A DNA stretch of 10,094 nt from Labilithrix luteola (GTDB lineage: Bacteria; Myxococcota_A; Polyangia; Polyangiales; Polyangiaceae). Below are positions 1-6,563 of the stretch, one piece after another. The position numbers were made by a program, and so were the translations under genes. Positions within the stretch are counted from its first letter, which is position 1, and every line of letters starts with the position of its first letter. The notes beneath the pieces are model-generated. The model ran no database searches and was not told the DNA's origin. It worked only from the letters and a program-made list of their open reading frames with translations. Location of the stretch: the NCBI GenBank assembly GCA_026225435.1, contig JAMFST010000595.1:1-10094 (forward strand). The letters run 5' to 3'.

Positions 1-467
1 CCGCCGCCAGCGAGGAAGAGCGAGGTCGCGAGCAGCGAGAAGAGCACGCCGAGCGACGAGGTCTGCCCGTCGATCACCGGAGAGGTGAGCTGCGAGGAGT
101 CCCCGCGCAGCGAGTCGACCACCCCGCCGACCATGGTGGCGCCCCACAGCGGGATGGCCGCCGCCAGCGCCACGGGGAGCCCGCGCAGCACCTCGAGGAG
201 CAGCAGCACCGGCCAGGCGTCGGTGGGGAGAGTCGCCGCGAGCGCCCCGTGGTGCACCACCACCGCCGGCGCGATCGCCAGGGCCAGCGCCACGCCGAGC
301 GCCCCGCGCGCCGCCGAGGGGAGCGCCCGCAGACCGAACGCCGGAACGAGCGTCACCGTCGCCGAGACGCGCGCCCAGGCGTACCCGGTGGCCACCAGGT
401 CGATCCCCGCGGCGTCGGCCGCATGGAGCACCTCGGTGACGAACGACGGAGCCGGCACGCGCGGCAC
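1..467 (-). CDS. Type III export apparatus protein, FliR/SctT family (5' part; runs off left edge)
   Basis: Membrane component of the type III export gate (FliR in flagella, SctT/YscT/HrcT in injectisomes), which with the FliP/SctR and FliQ/SctS partners forms the inner-membrane entry of the export channel. About 155 residues are present; the family is usually about 260, so the C-terminal part lies beyond the window. Seen in the translation: an early helix with ARV (32-34), then PAFGLRALP (42-50) and a hydrophobic stretch ending in AP (about 57-67). Later come E92 and G96 ahead of another membrane helix, then VVDSLRG (116-122), SPVIDGQTSSLG (129-140) and a closing helix LFSLLATSLFLAGG. This order of conserved pieces (P-x-FG-x-R-x-x-P, E-x-x-x-G, DSLRG, QTSSLG, LFLAGG) is that of the FliR/SctT family. 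The start is uncertain: GTG at 467 follows a weak AGAGAG about 12 nt upstream; GTG at 458 or 431 is possible. Flagellar and injectisome versions cannot be separated here without neighbouring genes. It follows the lipoprotein gene by 57 bp on the same strand, with no evidence of shared function. Confidence 0.82.
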   Translation of the reverse strand, partial: MPRVPAPSFVTEVLHAADAAGIDLVATGYAWARVSATVTLVPAFGLRALPSAARGALGVALALAIAPAVVVHHGALAATLPTDAWPVLLLLEVLRGLPVALAAAIPLWGATMVGGVVDSLRGDSSQLTSPVIDGQTSSLGVLFSLLATSLFLAGG

Positions 468-524
468 GCTATCGCGAAGCTCTCTGGTGTTGAAGGTCGA
501 CGCGCGGGCTCGTGCGCTCCGGGC

Positions 525-1985
525 TCAGAGATTCTCGATCACGATGAACGCGCGCTGGTCCGGATCCCCGAGGTAGCCACTGATGCGGAAGGTGTTGCGC
601 GTGGTGTCGAGCGGGATGAGGTCGGGGCCCACGCCGGTGGGGTACCACTCGTTCACGTCGGCGTGCCATTCGTAGCCGATGGTGCCGTGCAGGACCAGCG
701 GCGAGCTCGCGTCCTTCTGCTCGTAGACGGAGACCTTGTACAGCTGCTCCTTGGTGATCTGCGGATAGGTGCCGGCGAGCGTCATGTCGCGCATGGTGTC
801 GCGCAGCTCGGGCCAGGTGAACCCGTTGGTGTGCCCGACGCTGTAGCCGGTCGCGCTGCAGCCGCCGCCGATCGGCTTGTCGAAGTTCCCGGGCGCCGTC
901 TGGTCCCACTTCGCCACGTCGATCATCTTCGTCCCCGCGTGGCCCCAGTAGAGATCTCCGGGCGAGGAGATGCTCGCGTAGCCCGGCATGAACGTCTCGG
1001 CCATGTAGTACGACTCGTCGCCCGGGAACTGCGTGCGCGTCACCGGGATGGGCTGGCTGGTCATGTTGATGACGACGCATTGCGGAGGGGTCGTCCACGT
1101 CTGCCGGCCGAGCGGGATGTTCTTCGGGACGTAGACGTCGCCCTTCTCGTTCACGAAGAGCCCGAAGCCGATCTTCTGGTTGATGTCCTCGGGATTCCAC
1201 CCGCCGACGTGACGCGGCCAGGTGGCGGTGAGCGACGGATCGAAGACCGCCATGGTCACGTCGTCGGTCGTCATGTCCTCGGTGAAGATCCACGTCGGAC
1301 GGAAGGCGCCGTAGCTGCCACCGACGCCGTCGTTGTAGTTGGTATAGAAGCCGTAATCGTAGCCAGGCCTGACATGATAAAGGTACGGCAGCGAGCCGTA
1401 CTTCTGGACAGTGGCGACGACGTCGATGCCGTTGGCCCAGCCCAGGTTCTTGTCGCCCGGCGTGAACACGACCGTGTCCATCACGTCGGGGATGTACGGC
1501 ATCGCGAAGTTGCTGTGCACCACGTAGAACGTGGGCATCTCGTCGACGTCGTAGGTCACCCCCTTGCGCGCGTACGACAGCACGTACTCGCACGGCACCG
1601 CGACGATGACGTCGTAGTCCATGCCGGCGTAGCTCTGGACTCCGATCTTGCGCATCTCGAAGCTGCCGTCGGCGCACGCGGTCGCATCCACCAGCGGCGG
1701 CAACGGAGCGGGCGCCATGCCGGAGCTGGGCGGCGTGCCGGCATCGCCGGAAGAAGACGAACCTGCGGTGCCCGAGGTGCCGGACGTCCCTGAAGACCCG
1801 GCGGTGCCGGTCGTGCCCGACGACCCGGACGACCCGGATGTACCCGACGATCCGGCGGTGGCCGACGCCCCGGAGCCGCTGCCGGCCGCGGAGCTCCCAC
1901 TGCTCCCGCATCCCACGAAGGAGGCCACGGTGGAAACGGTCACCAGTGCGCCCAAGACACCGCCATAGATCTGCTTCGTCCTCAT
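525..1985 (-). CDS. Secreted lipoprotein with Ser/Gly/Thr-rich linker and unrecognised C-terminal domain
   Basis: A 486-residue protein of unknown function. The N terminus is a lipoprotein signal: basic MRTK, a hydrophobic run, then FVGC with the predicted lipidated Cys at 26, so the mature protein should be membrane-anchored outside the cytoplasm. Residues 27 to about 80 are almost only Ser, Gly, Thr and Ala, a flexible spacer. A Pro-rich joint (85-98) leads into an aromatic-rich domain (about 100-486) with many Tyr and Trp and four Cys (104, 132, 303, 376), enough for two disulfides. I recognise no catalytic motif or known family. The start is supported by GAGG ten bases upstream of ATG at 1985, and the protein begins directly with a signal peptide. 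The next gene upstream is the divergent MaoC gene, about 107 bp away. An antisense frame across this region is long (249-1793) but His/Arg/Asp-rich and lacks protein-like features. Coding confidence is high; function is unknown. Confidence 0.85.
   Translation of the reverse strand: MRTKQIYGGVLGALVTVSTVASFVGCGSSGSSAAGSGSGASATAGSSGTSGSSGSSGTTGTAGSSGTSGTSGTAGSSSSGDAGTPPSSGMAPAPLPPLVDATACADGSFEMRKIGVQSYAGMDYDVIVAVPCEYVLSYARKGVTYDVDEMPTFYVVHSNFAMPYIPDVMDTVVFTPGDKNLGWANGIDVVATVQKYGSLPYLYHVRPGYDYGFYTNYNDGVGGSYGAFRPTWIFTEDMTTDDVTMAVFDPSLTATWPRHVGGWNPEDINQKIGFGLFVNEKGDVYVPKNIPLGRQTWTTPPQCVVINMTSQPIPVTRTQFPGDESYYMAETFMPGYASISSPGDLYWGHAGTKMIDVAKWDQTAPGNFDKPIGGGCSATGYSVGHTNGFTWPELRDTMRDMTLAGTYPQITKEQLYKVSVYEQKDASSPLVLHGTIGYEWHADVNEWYPTGVGPDLIPLDTTRNTFRISGYLGDPDQRAFIVIENL
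1746..1907 (-). repeat. Ser/Gly/Thr low-complexity coding repeat
   Basis: Degenerate Ser-Gly/Ser-Gly-Thr/Ala-Gly codon repeats encoding residues 27-80 of the lipoprotein. On the plus strand this appears as recurrent cccgacgacccgg-like units. The repeat is imperfect and in frame, so length changes in multiples of 3 would only alter the spacer between the lipid anchor and the C-terminal domain. Confidence 0.75.
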
Positions 1986-2040
1986 GTGGTCGCGCCCTCG
2001 TAGGGGTAGTCACGCCAGGCGGTCTCAGCTGCTCATCTTT

Positions 2041-2071
2041 CTTTTGCCGGCCCGCCGCGTCGCGGCAAAAG
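2041..2071. promoter_or_regulatory. Inverted repeat in the divergent lipoprotein/MaoC intergenic region
   Basis: Perfect 9-bp arms, CTTTTGCCG (2041-2049) and CGGCAAAAG (2063-2071), separated by 13 bases. A smaller alternative stem GCCGC-GTC-GCGGC (2054-2066) lies inside and overlaps the right arm. It sits in the roughly 107-bp gap between two divergent start codons, where both promoters must be. It could be a regulator binding site or a 5'-leader structure. It is not a terminator for any gene visible here, because both flanking genes point away. Function is inferred only from position. Confidence 0.4.
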
Positions 2072-2082
2072 GCCGTGTTGAC

Positions 2083-2086
2083 GAGG
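2083..2086 (+). promoter_or_regulatory. Ribosome binding site deciding the MaoC gene start
   Basis: GAGG lies six bases before ATG at 2093. The other in-frame ATG at 2114 has only a purine-rich GCGAAAAG stretch upstream and weaker complementarity to 16S rRNA. This favours the longer form with the extra N-terminal residues MRAKRPR. Confidence 0.5.
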
Positions 2087-2092
2087 CACGAC

Positions 2093-2965
2093 ATGCGAGC
2101 GAAAAGACCGCGCATGCCCTTCGATCAGTCGCTCGTCGACAAGCCCAGCGCCCCGTCCGTTCATTCGTACACCTGGCGTGACGTGGCGCTCTACGCGCTC
2201 GGCATCGGCGCGAGGAAGGACGAGCTCGACTACCTGTACGAGGGCAAAGGGCCCAAGGTGTACCCCTCGTTCGGCGTGGTCCCCGGCTTCTCCAGCATGT
2301 TCGATCTGCTCGCCAAGAGCGGCGGCGATCTGGCGATGGTCGTCCACGGCTCGCAGCGTGTCCGCGTGCATCGCCAGTTCAAGCCGAACGACACGCTCTC
2401 CACGGTCACCAAGATCCGCGGCATCTACGACATGCGGAAGTTCGCCGTGATGCTGCTCGACTCGGAGACGAAGAGCGCCGACGGCACCGTCGCCTGCGAG
2501 AGCACCGCCTCGATCTTCTTCCGCGGTGAGGGCGGCTTCGGCGGCACCACCGTGCCGAAGGAAGAGAAGATCGTCGAGATGCCGCGCGGCTCCGACGCGC
2601 GCGAGCCGGACTTCCGCGTCGAGGAGACCACCTCGCCGGAGCTCGCGCTCCTCTACCGTCTCAGCGGCGACGTGAACCCGCTCCACGCCGATCCCGAGTT
2701 CGCCACCCGCGTCGGCTTCCCGCAGGGGCCGATCCTCCACGGGCTGTGCACCTACGGCCACATGGTTCGCCACGCGGCCAAGGGGGCGTTGAACGGAGAC
2801 GCGTCGCGCCTCACCGGCTTCGACGCCTCCTTCAAGAAGCCGGTCTGGCCGGGCGACACCTTCATCACCGAGGGCTGGAACGTCGGCGAAGGGAAGATCG
2901 CGCTGCAGATGAAGGTGAAGGAGCGCGACGAGGTCGTCCTGGGAGGCTGGGCGACCTACAGCTGA
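2093..2965 (+). CDS. MaoC-family (R)-specific 2-enoyl-CoA hydratase (hydratase-2 type)
   Basis: Predicted cytoplasmic enzyme hydrating trans-2-enoyl-CoA to (R)-3-hydroxyacyl-CoA. It is 290 residues long, a double hot-dog arrangement like the hydratase-2 domain of eukaryotic peroxisomal multifunctional enzyme 2. The N-terminal half carries WRDVALYALGIGA (28-40) and LYEG with E50, then YPSFGVVPG. The linker has GEGGFGG (145-151). The C-terminal half has LYRLSGDVNPLHADP (187-201) with D193, N195 and H198, followed by GFPQGPILHGLCTYG (208-222). From knowledge of the human enzyme, Glu, Asp and His at these places (E366, D510, H515) are catalytic; the D-to-H spacing of five is kept here. Near the C terminus KKPVWPGDT matches the family's F-x-x-P-V-x-P-G-x-T element. 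The start at 2093 rests on GAGG six bases upstream; ATG 2114 would give 283 residues. The 3' end overlaps the convergent membrane-protein gene by 10 bp. With the thiolase at 4602 it suggests acyl-CoA metabolism, though a membrane-protein gene on the other strand separates them. Confidence 0.93.
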   Translation: MRAKRPRMPFDQSLVDKPSAPSVHSYTWRDVALYALGIGARKDELDYLYEGKGPKVYPSFGVVPGFSSMFDLLAKSGGDLAMVVHGSQRVRVHRQFKPNDTLSTVTKIRGIYDMRKFAVMLLDSETKSADGTVACESTASIFFRGEGGFGGTTVPKEEKIVEMPRGSDAREPDFRVEETTSPELALLYRLSGDVNPLHADPEFATRVGFPQGPILHGLCTYGHMVRHAAKGALNGDASRLTGFDASFKKPVWPGDTFITEGWNVGEGKIALQMKVKERDEVVLGGWATYS

Positions 2966-4473
2966 TTGTGTCTGAAGACGAGGAAGCCGCCTACCGAGGC
3001 GTCGCGGGTGTAGTTCTCGCGCACGACGTCGCGGAGCACGTCGCGGTAGGCGCTCACCTCGATCCGCTCGTCGTTGGTGTCGGGCGCCGGCAGATCCGGA
3101 TCGAAGGGGAGGGCGATCCAGCGCACGTGCGGATCGCGCAAGTCCGAGCGCCAGGCTTCGAGCGGGAACACGCCGCGCCTTGCGAGGAACGATGACTGCC
3201 AGTCGGGGACGGTGATGCGGTCGTCGAGCACCATCTCGAGCGCGACGTCCGGCGAAGCGACGATCTCACCCGGCGCGCGCGTGCAGTGCGCGTCGAGGCT
3301 GGCGAAGCTGGCGGCGCGGTTCGCCCAGTTGCGCATCTCGCGGCCGTAGCCGGGCAGGCTGGTCACGCCGACGAGGATGATCGCCAGCAAGGTGACGCCG
3401 CGCAGGAGGTGGACCTCGTTCTTCGTGGAGAGGCGCGTCTCCTCGCCGATCACGCGCGGCGGCATGAAGGCGATGAGCACCACGGACAGCGCCGTCGGCT
3501 CGAGCCAGTAGTGCGAGCCGCTCCCGTGCTTGGCCATGGCGAAGGCCGCCCAGGCGCAGCTGGCGAGCAGCGACCAGGTGAGGAAGCGCGAGGCGCCGCG
3601 ACGCAGACCGACGAACGCCACGATCACCTGCGGCAAGCCGAGGACCACGATGCGCCCGCCCATCTCCTGCGAGAAGCGCTCCCAGTCGAGCGGCTGCTTG
3701 GTCGAGCGCGAGAGGTGCACGAGCCACTGCCCGTCGCTCATCACGTGGCAGAAGAGCACCAGGAGCGCGCCGGTGATCGCCGCGGTCACGATCGGGCGAA
3801 GACGCGAGGTCGACCCTCCGCGCACCGGCCACAGGAGCGCCACCGCGAGCCCCGCGCCCGCGCCGATGCAGCTCGGCTTGAAGAACGGAGCGATGACGAG
3901 GAGCGCGGCGGCGAGCGCACCGACCCGCTGCTGCTTGCCGATGCGCACGAAGGCGACGCACACCATCGCCGTCGCCACCGTGTCCGGCGTCACCGTCGGC
4001 GCGTTGCGCGCGAGGAAGTAGATCCCCGCTCCGAGCAGCGCGGCGACGAGGGTGGCGCGCCGGGTCCGCGCCGGCGCACCGAGCACCGGGCAGACGAAGA
4101 CCACCAGCCAGCCGATCGTCGCCAGCGTCCGCCCGGTCAGCCGCAACACCTGCTGGCTGGCGCCACCGAGCTGCCCGAGGTGCCCGAGGTGCCCGACGAC
4201 GAACGGCCACACCGGCGTGTACAGGACGAGGAAGCGCGACGGCGGGTTGCCCAGCTCCGACGCGCCGATCGCCGGATCGACGTACAGCGGCCAGCCACGC
4301 GCCAGCCGCGCCGCCTCGAAGATGAGCTCCGCCTCCACCGGGTTGTCCGGCCGCCCGGTCACCGCGCGAACGACGAAGACCAGCGCCGCGAGCCCGACGA
4401 CGGCGGCGAGGACCACGAGCGCGATCGGGAGCACCTGCTGCCGGCGCTCGATCGCCGCGGAGTCCAGGGACAT
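2956..4473 (-). CDS. Polytopic membrane protein, probable GT-C-fold glycosyltransferase-like
   Basis: A 505-residue inner-membrane protein with roughly 10-12 hydrophobic segments: about 15-37, 81-98, 117-133, 138-157, 162-178, 185-217 (probably two), 228-245, 274-290, 297-313, 325-338 and 357-373. A soluble tail of about 130 residues follows (375-505), probably extracytoplasmic. The first loop has the acidic pair E47/E49 in PVEAELIFEAARLARG, then WPLYVDP, and YTPVWP opens the next segment. Later come FKP (198-200) and KHGSGSHYWLEP (315-326). This organisation, an acidic first loop followed by many helices and a GS-x-x-YWLEP-like loop, resembles GT-C glycosyltransferases that use polyprenyl-phosphate sugars (ArnT/PMT-like). 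The acidic pair would be the candidate catalytic site. That assignment is inferred; the donor and acceptor cannot be named. ATG 4473 was chosen because AAAGGG sits eight bases upstream and a signal-anchor follows; an in-frame start at 4575 would add 34 residues lying in the promoter region. Convergent with, and overlapping, the MaoC gene. Confidence 0.75.
   Translation of the reverse strand: MSLDSAAIERRQQVLPIALVVLAAVVGLAALVFVVRAVTGRPDNPVEAELIFEAARLARGWPLYVDPAIGASELGNPPSRFLVLYTPVWPFVVGHLGHLGQLGGASQQVLRLTGRTLATIGWLVVFVCPVLGAPARTRRATLVAALLGAGIYFLARNAPTVTPDTVATAMVCVAFVRIGKQQRVGALAAALLVIAPFFKPSCIGAGAGLAVALLWPVRGGSTSRLRPIVTAAITGALLVLFCHVMSDGQWLVHLSRSTKQPLDWERFSQEMGGRIVVLGLPQVIVAFVGLRRGASRFLTWSLLASCAWAAFAMAKHGSGSHYWLEPTALSVVLIAFMPPRVIGEETRLSTKNEVHLLRGVTLLAIILVGVTSLPGYGREMRNWANRAASFASLDAHCTRAPGEIVASPDVALEMVLDDRITVPDWQSSFLARRGVFPLEAWRSDLRDPHVRWIALPFDPDLPAPDTNDERIEVSAYRDVLRDVVRENYTRDASVGGFLVFRHNQL
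4172..4198 (-). repeat. Three-copy 9-bp tandem repeat inside the membrane-protein gene
   Basis: The plus strand reads TGCCCGAGG twice, then TGCCCGACG. In the minus-strand gene it underlies the peptide GHLGHLGQLGG (residues 94-104) just after the second hydrophobic segment. Slippage by one unit would add or remove three residues without breaking the frame. Confidence 0.7.
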
Positions 4474-4501
4474 GGGCGAGACCCTTTGAGCTGGCTTCGG
4501 C

Positions 4502-4520
4502 CCCCCGTCAATGACGGGGG
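4502..4520. promoter_or_regulatory. 19-bp palindrome between divergent genes, candidate operator
   Basis: CCCCCGTCA (4502-4510), a single A (4511), then TGACGGGGG (4512-4520): perfect 9-bp arms around one base. It lies 29 bp upstream of the membrane-protein start and 81 bp upstream of the thiolase start. An odd-length palindrome with a one-base centre cannot form a good hairpin loop but fits a dimeric repressor site. There is no T-run after it, arguing against a terminator. No regulator gene is adjacent, and I cannot define the -35/-10 elements confidently. Operator function is inferred. Confidence 0.5.
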
Positions 4521-4601
4521 CTTGCGGGTCCCCCCGGGCGAGACGAAATCCAGGGATCGGGCTATGTTCCCGCACCTCAACGCCCGAAAGGACCCTCCGT
4601 C

Positions 4602-5801
4602 ATGGCCAAGCTCTCCCAGTCGATCGTCGTCGTTGGTGCCAAGCGCACCGCATTTGGAACCATGCAGGGCGCCGTGAAGGGCGTCAGCGCGATCGACCTC
4701 GCGGTCCACGCCTCGAAGGCGGCGCTCGCGCAGTCCGGCCTCGGCAACGGCGACATCCAGCACGTCATCTTCGGCAACGTCATCCAGACCAGCGCCGACG
4801 CGATCTACGGCGCGCGCCACGTCGGCCTCAAGGCGGGCCTGCCGATCGAGGTCCCCGCGCTCACGGTGAACCGCCTCTGTGGCTCCGGCTTCCAGGCGAT
4901 CATCAACGGCGCCGAGCAGCTCCTCCTCGGCGAGGCCGAAGCGGTCCTCGTCGGCGGCACCGAGAACATGAGCCAGGCGCCACACGTGCTACGCGGCGGT
5001 CGCGACGGCTTCGCCTTCGGCAAGGCGCCGGCGCTCGAGGACTCGCTGTGGAGCGCGCTCACCGACAGCTACTGCAACGCGCCCATGGGCATCACCGGCG
5101 AGAACCTCGCCGACAAGTACAAGATCACCCGCGAGCAGTGCGACGAGCACGCGCTGCGCAGCCAGAAGCGCTGGGCCGCCGCGCAGGAGCAGCACCTCTT
5201 CGACGCCGAGATCGCGCCGATGGAGCTGAAGACCAAGAAGGGGACGGTCACCTTCAACGTCGACGAGCACCCGCGCCCGCAGACGACGATGGAGATCCTC
5301 GGCAAGCTGCCGACGGTCTTCAAGAAGGACGGCACGGTCACCGCCGGCAACGCGTCGGGCATCTGCGACGGCGCCGCGGCGCTGGTCCTCACCACCGAGG
5401 CGTACGCCAAGGCCAAGGGGCTCAAGCCGCTCGCCCGCATCACCCAGTGGGGCGTCGCCGGCGTGGATCCCAGCATCATGGGCATCGGCCCGGCTCCCGC
5501 GATCCGTCAGGCGCTGCAGCGCGCGGATCTGAAGCTGTCGGACATGGACCTCGTCGAGGTCAACGAGGCGTTCGCGCCGCAGTTCCTCGCGGTCGTGAAG
5601 GAGCTCGGGCTCGACATGGAGAAGACCAACGTGAACGGCGGCGCCATCGCCCTCGGTCACCCGCTCGGCGCCAGCGGCGCCCGCATCACCACGCACCTGG
5701 TGTACGAGCTCGCCCGCCGCAACGGCCGCTACGCCGTCGGCAGCGCCTGCATCGGCGGCGGCCAGGGCATCAGCATCATCCTCGAGTCGGTCAAGAACTG
5801 A
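4602..5801 (+). CDS. Acetyl-CoA C-acetyltransferase (thiolase)
   Basis: Cytoplasmic thiolase joining two acetyl-CoA into acetoacetyl-CoA or, in reverse, cleaving 3-ketoacyl-CoA in beta-oxidation. It is 399 residues long, the normal length for a biosynthetic-type bacterial thiolase. All signature sites are present: the nucleophilic Cys93 in VNRLCGSGFQA, GGTENMSQAPH (118-128), N321-E322-A323-F324, GGAIALGHPLGASGARI with His353, and the C-terminal SACIGGGQG with Cys383. These correspond to Cys89, Asn316, His348 and Cys378 of the well-studied Zoogloea enzyme. SQAPH is typical of acetoacetyl-CoA thiolases, but chain-length preference cannot be fixed from sequence alone. AAAGGA at 4587-4592, nine bases before ATG, supports the start. 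It is transcribed divergently from the membrane-protein gene, with a palindrome between them, and ends 22 bp before the convergent small gene, with a hairpin at the junction. The MaoC hydratase upstream makes a joint role in acyl-CoA metabolism plausible. Confidence 0.96.
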   Translation: MAKLSQSIVVVGAKRTAFGTMQGAVKGVSAIDLAVHASKAALAQSGLGNGDIQHVIFGNVIQTSADAIYGARHVGLKAGLPIEVPALTVNRLCGSGFQAIINGAEQLLLGEAEAVLVGGTENMSQAPHVLRGGRDGFAFGKAPALEDSLWSALTDSYCNAPMGITGENLADKYKITREQCDEHALRSQKRWAAAQEQHLFDAEIAPMELKTKKGTVTFNVDEHPRPQTTMEILGKLPTVFKKDGTVTAGNASGICDGAAALVLTTEAYAKAKGLKPLARITQWGVAGVDPSIMGIGPAPAIRQALQRADLKLSDMDLVEVNEAFAPQFLAVVKELGLDMEKTNVNGGAIALGHPLGASGARITTHLVYELARRNGRYAVGSACIGGGQGISIILESVKN

Positions 5802-5810
5802 AGCGGATCG

Positions 5811-5835
5811 GGCGCGCTCTACGTCAGAGCGCGCC
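5811..5835. terminator. Hairpin between convergent thiolase and small gene, probable bidirectional terminator
   Basis: Perfect 10-bp arms GGCGCGCTCT (5811-5820) and AGAGCGCGCC (5826-5835) around the five-base loop ACGTC. It begins ten bases after the thiolase stop. The right arm overlaps the 3' end of the minus-strand gene, whose TGA occupies 5826-5824 at the loop boundary. Only TT follows on the plus strand and no T-run on the minus strand, so this is a U-poor terminator of the kind seen in GC-rich genomes. Position between two converging genes is the main support. Confidence 0.6.
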
Positions 5836-6387
5836 TTCCACCAGCACGTGGCCGCTCGCGCGAGCGGTGGTCACGTCGAAGGGCGTCTCCTCTTCCTGGG
5901 CGTGGGAGCCCGAAAGGATGGCCCAGCGGACGGCGTTCTTCATGGCGCTGGCGGCGGCGAGCGCGGCGCGCAGCGTGGGGAAGACCCAGCTGAGGGTGCC
6001 CGGCTCGACGCTGGTCCAGCCGTAGACGATGAGGGTGACCTCGGTGGCGGCGCGCATGGCCGGCTCGTCGACGGCGGCGACGCTCTCCACGCTCTCCACT
6101 CTCCTCACGTCCGAGGGCTTCAGCGCGTAGATGCCGGAGTCGTTGCCGAGCTCGCGCTCGGACGCCGGCGAGGACGGAACGGAGAGGTCGACGACGGATG
6201 CATCCAGCGTCCACTCCGTGCTGCTCGCCGCCTTCGGCTGTCGTTCGTTCCTGGCGCCTCGCATGTTGGCGACGGCACGCTCCCACACGCGTGCGACGTT
6301 CGTGCGAACGCTGGTCCTCGCTTCCGCGACGGGCGCGGTCGGGCTAGCAGCGGGCTTCGTGTCGATCGTGCGTCGGCGTCGGGGCAT
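5824..6387 (-). CDS. Small protein of unknown function
   Basis: A 187-residue protein I do not recognise. Residues 1-80 are basic and low in complexity (MPRRRR, then Ala/Ser/Thr/Pro-rich), probably disordered. Residues about 85-187 look folded: a YALKPSD element (87-93), a hydrophobic strand TEVTLIVYGW (115-124), then FPTLRAALAAASAMKNAVRWAI (136-157), an amphipathic Ala-rich helix, and a short acidic stretch before the end. There is no signal peptide or membrane segment, so a cytoplasmic location is likely. The start is uncertain: ATG 6387 has no clear ribosome binding site. The frame stays open to a TTG at 6501, which would add 38 residues. It is convergent with the thiolase and divergent from the first kinase. 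Plus-strand frames overlapping it are less protein-like. Confidence 0.6.
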   Translation of the reverse strand: MPRRRRTIDTKPAASPTAPVAEARTSVRTNVARVWERAVANMRGARNERQPKAASSTEWTLDASVVDLSVPSSPASERELGNDSGIYALKPSDVRRVESVESVAAVDEPAMRAATEVTLIVYGWTSVEPGTLSWVFPTLRAALAAASAMKNAVRWAILSGSHAQEEETPFDVTTARASGHVLVEGAL

Positions 6388-6563
6388 TGGCGGAGACGAG
6401 TCGTCCGGGGCCGGAGAGCTTCGCTCCCCTCTTGCGCTTATCGTCGTGGCGACCGCGTCTCGCAAGCATGAACCGCTTGACGCGTGTTGATATTTCCTCA
6501 ACGCAACGCGTGGTTAGCGCGCGTACGTCGTGACGAGGATGCTCTGTCGTATGATGCGCGACC
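6388..6563. other. Divergent intergenic region upstream of the kinase pair
   Basis: About 176 bp between the small minus-strand gene and the first kinase; it should hold both promoters. It contains the most AT-rich patch of the area (around 6486-6500). TTGACG (6477-6482) is a good -35-like hexamer but has no convincing -10 at the right distance. ACGCGTG occurs twice in direct orientation (6480-6486 and 6506-6512), 26 bp apart, and GTTGA/TCAAC form a short inverted pair. These may be regulator contacts, but none is strong alone. Confidence 0.35.

Noticed and set aside
505..526. Direct repeat CGGGCTC at 505-511 and 520-526 near the lipoprotein stop
   Set aside because: A seven-base repeat in GC-rich DNA is expected by chance and has no other support.
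249..1793. 514-codon plus-strand open frame opposite the lipoprotein and SctT genes
   Set aside because: It is a mirror frame in GC-rich DNA: Arg/His/Asp/Val-rich with no domain or membrane pattern. The minus strand has a signal peptide, lipobox and family motifs.
2041..2071. Inverted repeat read as a transcription terminator
   Set aside because: Both neighbouring genes start next to it and point away, so nothing visible ends here.
2093..5801. MaoC hydratase, membrane protein and thiolase as one operon
   Set aside because: The membrane-protein gene is on the opposite strand, and the thiolase has its own upstream region and ribosome binding site.
4511..6025. Long plus-strand frame overlapping the thiolase
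   Set aside because: Arg-rich shadow in another frame; the thiolase frame has every catalytic motif.
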